In this document: positions 61,492 to 64,000 of the stretch, piece by piece
How positions within the stretch are numbered: the first letter of the stretch is position 1
How the letters are laid out: every line of letters starts with the position of its first letter
Assembly: GCF_000720485.1 (NCBI RefSeq)
Contig: NZ_JOAX01000027.1
Span: 38,687 to 102,686, forward strand
Direction: 5' to 3'
Source: Streptomyces ochraceiscleroticus
GTDB lineage: Bacteria; Actinomycetota; Actinomycetes; Streptomycetales; Streptomycetaceae
Length of the DNA stretch: 64,000 nucleotides
Made by a program: the position numbers and the translations under genes
The notes under the pieces: model-generated
What the model was told of the DNA's origin: nothing
Database searches by the model: none
What the model saw: only the letters and a program-made list of their open reading frames with translations

Positions 61492-61504
61492 GTTCGACAA
61501 TGCC
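61492..61504. promoter_or_regulatory. GylR operator before gylR (GTTCGACAATGCC)
   Basis: Identical 13-mer to the one at 60604-60616, 23 bp upstream of the gylR start. A second, weaker match (TCGATGCCGA) follows at 61517. Confidence 0.7.
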
Positions 61505-61624
61505 AAACGATATCGGTCGATGCCGACCCGGGCGGAGTGGGCCGCGCATCGCTCCATGATCACGCCACGGCCGGACGGCCCACGCACCACCCGTCCGGCT
61601 CCGCACCGCCCCGTACGGTGCCGC

Positions 61625-61662
61625 CCACCGGGCCGTACGAGCGACCGCCACCGGGCCGTACG
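61625..61662. repeat. 15-bp direct repeat in metH upstream region
   Basis: CCACCGGGCCGTACG occurs at 61625-61639 and 61648-61662. The 320-bp stretch 61470-61789 between gylR and metH also holds the GylR site, a 7-bp hairpin GTCCCAC-GCC-GTGGGAC (61674-61690) and a possible -10 TACCCT at 61718. I see no cobalamin or S-adenosylhomocysteine riboswitch core. Confidence 0.6.
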
Positions 61663-61789
61663 GGTGCCGTGCCGTCCCACGCCGTGGGACACCCGTCGCC
61701 GGATGGTTCCCGCCAGCTACCCTGGCCCGGTGCGCCGTCGTACCGGAAGGCGCAAAGCCGACAGCCGTCGCAACCACGGGAGCAGCTCC

Positions 61790-64000
61790 ATGGCCTCGCA
61801 TACGCCCACGACGACACCCGCAGCCCGCATCGACGCCTTCCGTGAGGCCCTCGCCTCGCGCGTCGTGGTCGCCGACGGAGCCATGGGCACCATGCTCCAG
61901 GCCCAGGACCCCACCCTGGACGACTTCCAGCAGCTCGAGGGCTGCAACGAGATCCTCAACATCACCCGCCCCGACATCGTCCGCTCCGTGCACGCGGAGT
62001 ACTTCGAGGTGGGCGTCGACTGCGTCGAGACCAACACCTTCGGCGCGAACCACGCGGCGCTCGGCGAGTACGACATCCCCGAGCGGGTGTACGAGCTGTC
62101 CGAGTCCGGCGCCCGCATCGCCCGCGAGGTCGCGGACGAGTTCACCGAGAAGACCGGGCAGCAGCGCTGGGTGCTGGGCTCCATGGGCCCCGGCACCAAG
62201 CTGCCCACCCTCGGGCACGCCCCGTACCGCACCCTGCGCGACGCCTACCAGCAGAACGCCGAGGGCATGATCGCGGGCGGCGCCGACGCGCTCCTGGTGG
62301 AGACCACCCAGGACCTGCTGCAGACCAAGGCCGCCATCCTCGGCGCCCGCCGCGCCCTGGACGCCACCGGGACGAACCTGCCGGTCATCTGCTCCGTCAC
62401 CGTCGAGACCACCGGCACCATGCTGCTGGGCTCCGAGATCGGCGCCGCGCTGACGGCCCTGGAGCCGCTGGGCATCGACATGATCGGCCTGAACTGCGCC
62501 ACCGGCCCGGCCGAGATGAGCGAGCACCTGCGCTACCTCGCCCGCCACTCCCGCGTCCCGATCTCCTGCATGCCCAACGCCGGCCTGCCGGTCCTGGGCA
62601 AGGACGGCGCGCACTACCCGCTGACCCCGGGCGAGCTGGCCGACGCGCAGGAGACCTTCGTCGGCGAGTACGGCCTGTCCCTCGTGGGCGGCTGCTGCGG
62701 TACGACGCCCGAGCACCTGCGCCAGGTCGTGGAGCGGGTCCGCGGCGCGGCCCCGACCGAGCGCCAGCCCCGCCCCGAGCCGGGCGCCGCCTCGCTCTAC
62801 CAGACCGTCCCCTTCCGCCAGGACACCTCGTACCTGGCGATCGGTGAGCGGACGAACGCCAACGGTTCGAAGAAGTTCCGCGAGGCGATGCTGGAGGGCC
62901 GGTGGGACGACTGTGTGGAGATGGCCCGGGACCAGATCCGCGAGGGCGCGCACATGCTCGACCTGTGCGTGGACTACGTCGGCCGGGACGGCGTCGCCGA
63001 CATGGAGGAGCTGGCAGGCCGCTTCGCCACCGCCTCGACCCTGCCGATCGTGCTGGACTCCACCGAGGTGCCCGTCATCGAGGCCGGCCTGGAGAAGCTG
63101 GGCGGCCGCGCGGTCATCAACTCGGTGAACTACGAGGACGGCGACGGCCCGGAGTCCCGCTTCGCCAAGGTCACCGCGCTCGCGAAGGAGCACGGCGCCG
63201 CGCTGATCGCGCTGACCATCGACGAGGAGGGCCAGGCCCGTACGCCCGAGCACAAGGTGGCCGTGGCCGAGCGGATCATCGCCGACCTCACCGGCAACTG
63301 GGGCATCCGCGAGTCCGACATCCTCATCGACACCCTGACCTTCACCATCTGCACCGGTCAGGAGGAGTCCCGCAAGGACGGCATCGCCACGATCGAGGCG
63401 ATCCGGGAGCTGAAGCGGCGCCACCCGGACGTGCAGACCACGCTGGGCCTGTCCAACATCTCCTTCGGCCTGAACCCGGCCGCGCGCATCGTGCTGAACT
63501 CGGTCTTCCTCGATGAGTGCGTCAAGGCGGGCCTGGACTCCGCGATCGTGCACGCGTCCAAGATCCTGCCGATCGCGCGCTTCGACGAGGAGCAGGTCAA
63601 GGTCGCCCTGGACCTGATCTACGACCGCCGCGAAGAGGGCTACGACCCGCTGCAGAAGCTGATGGAGCTCTTCGAGGGCGCCACGGCCAAGTCGCTGAAG
63701 GCGGGCGCTGCCGAGGAGCTGGCGGCCCTGCCGCTGGAGGAGCGCCTGCAGCGCCGCATCATCGACGGCGAGAAGAACGGCCTGGAGGAGGACCTGGACG
63801 CGGCGCTCGCCGAGCGCCCGGCCCTGGACATCGTCAACGACACCCTCCTGGCGGGCATGAAGGTGGTCGGTGAGCTGTTCGGTTCCGGACAGATGCAGCT
63901 TCCGTTCGTGCTCCAGTCCGCCGAGGTCATGAAGACCGCGGTGGCCTACCTGGAGCCGCACATGGAGAAGGTCGAGGGCGACGAGGGCAAGGGCACCATC
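61790..64000 (+). CDS. metH: Cobalamin-dependent methionine synthase MetH, 3' end outside window
   Basis: The first 737 codons of a protein expected to be about 1,170 residues. It transfers a methyl group from 5-methyltetrahydrofolate to homocysteine through cobalamin. The N-terminal homocysteine domain has VVADGAMGTML and the three zinc cysteines C236 (GLNCATGP), C302 and C303 (GGCCGTTPEH). The pterin domain begins near residue 345 (YLAIGERTNANGSKKFREAM) and contains LDLCVDYVGRDG and LDSTEVPVIEAGL. The B12-binding cap helices start near residue 625, and the window ends before the DxHxxG cobalamin motif. The ATG at 61790 has GGGAG 7 nt upstream. Confidence 0.97.
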   Translation, partial: MASHTPTTTPAARIDAFREALASRVVVADGAMGTMLQAQDPTLDDFQQLEGCNEILNITRPDIVRSVHAEYFEVGVDCVETNTFGANHAALGEYDIPERVYELSESGARIAREVADEFTEKTGQQRWVLGSMGPGTKLPTLGHAPYRTLRDAYQQNAEGMIAGGADALLVETTQDLLQTKAAILGARRALDATGTNLPVICSVTVETTGTMLLGSEIGAALTALEPLGIDMIGLNCATGPAEMSEHLRYLARHSRVPISCMPNAGLPVLGKDGAHYPLTPGELADAQETFVGEYGLSLVGGCCGTTPEHLRQVVERVRGAAPTERQPRPEPGAASLYQTVPFRQDTSYLAIGERTNANGSKKFREAMLEGRWDDCVEMARDQIREGAHMLDLCVDYVGRDGVADMEELAGRFATASTLPIVLDSTEVPVIEAGLEKLGGRAVINSVNYEDGDGPESRFAKVTALAKEHGAALIALTIDEEGQARTPEHKVAVAERIIADLTGNWGIRESDILIDTLTFTICTGQEESRKDGIATIEAIRELKRRHPDVQTTLGLSNISFGLNPAARIVLNSVFLDECVKAGLDSAIVHASKILPIARFDEEQVKVALDLIYDRREEGYDPLQKLMELFEGATAKSLKAGAAEELAALPLEERLQRRIIDGEKNGLEEDLDAALAERPALDIVNDTLLAGMKVVGELFGSGQMQLPFVLQSAEVMKTAVAYLEPHMEKVEGDEGKGTI

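Noticed and set aside
61470..61789. A riboswitch (cobalamin or S-adenosylhomocysteine) before metH
   Set aside because: I looked for the conserved core boxes and saw none; only short repeats and a 7-bp hairpin are present.
61133..63961. A 942-codon open frame antisense to metH and the gylR region
   Set aside because: It mirrors the high third-position GC of metH, its product is Arg/Gly/Val-rich without a recognisable domain, and metH on the plus strand is unambiguous.

Overview
The window is 64 kb of a high-GC actinobacterial chromosome, almost certainly Streptomyces. The evidence is the strong third-position G/C codon use, GTG and TTG starts, chaplin genes, a mycothiol gene (mshC), a SoxR of the streptomycete type, and the gyl glycerol operon with its GylR repressor beside metH. 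The order metH, gylR, glpF, glpK, glpD ... mshC ... chpC/chpH ... soxR agrees, from memory, with the core-chromosome block around SCO1657-SCO1700 of S. coelicolor. I see no prophage, insertion sequence or CRISPR array. The window is mostly conserved core with small lineage-specific insertions.

Left part (1-32 kb): mainly lipid, alcohol and acyl-CoA metabolism with many TetR regulators. It starts inside an aldehyde dehydrogenase, followed by a zinc alcohol dehydrogenase and an MHS-type transporter. Then come a urea transporter, a TetR gene, an acyl-CoA dehydrogenase, and a convergent TetR/MaoC pair whose promoters carry the same 16-bp operator. Next are soxR, an OFA-type transporter with a 37-residue partner protein, a secreted penicillin-acylase-type enzyme, and a secreted DUF1343/NamZ protein. 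A second acyl-CoA island (SDR, acyl-CoA ligase, TetR; and a phosphotransferase plus acyl-CoA dehydrogenase operon) appears tied together by related ACCGAC-type operators. A Nudix/DUF202 operon, a TetR-SDR pair and an amino-acid permease follow.

Middle (31-46 kb): a cytochrome P450; an ABC-F resistance-type ATPase behind a long structured leader; a HAD hydrolase; tRNA-Leu(GAG); an M20 peptidase; the chaplins chpH and chpC; small conserved proteins; a RecD2-like protein with eroded ATPase motifs translationally coupled to an aldo/keto reductase; an F420-type oxidoreductase; and a ferritin-like protein.

Right part (46-64 kb): corA; a conserved four-gene set (histidine phosphatase, DUF3090, a kinase-fold protein, mshC) for mycothiol synthesis; a subtilisin-like protease beside a glutamine-rich protein; a PAC2 protein; a GntR/FadR regulator; the glpF-glpK-glpD operon with gylR; and the 5' two thirds of metH. 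Glycerol enters through GlpF, is phosphorylated by GlpK and oxidised by GlpD, under GylR control. An identical 13-bp sequence lies before both glpF and gylR.

The stretches most worth a second look are the ABC-F leader, the degenerate RecD2-like protein, the subtilase/glutamine-rich pair, and the phosphotransferase/acyl-CoA dehydrogenase module with its putative TetR regulon.
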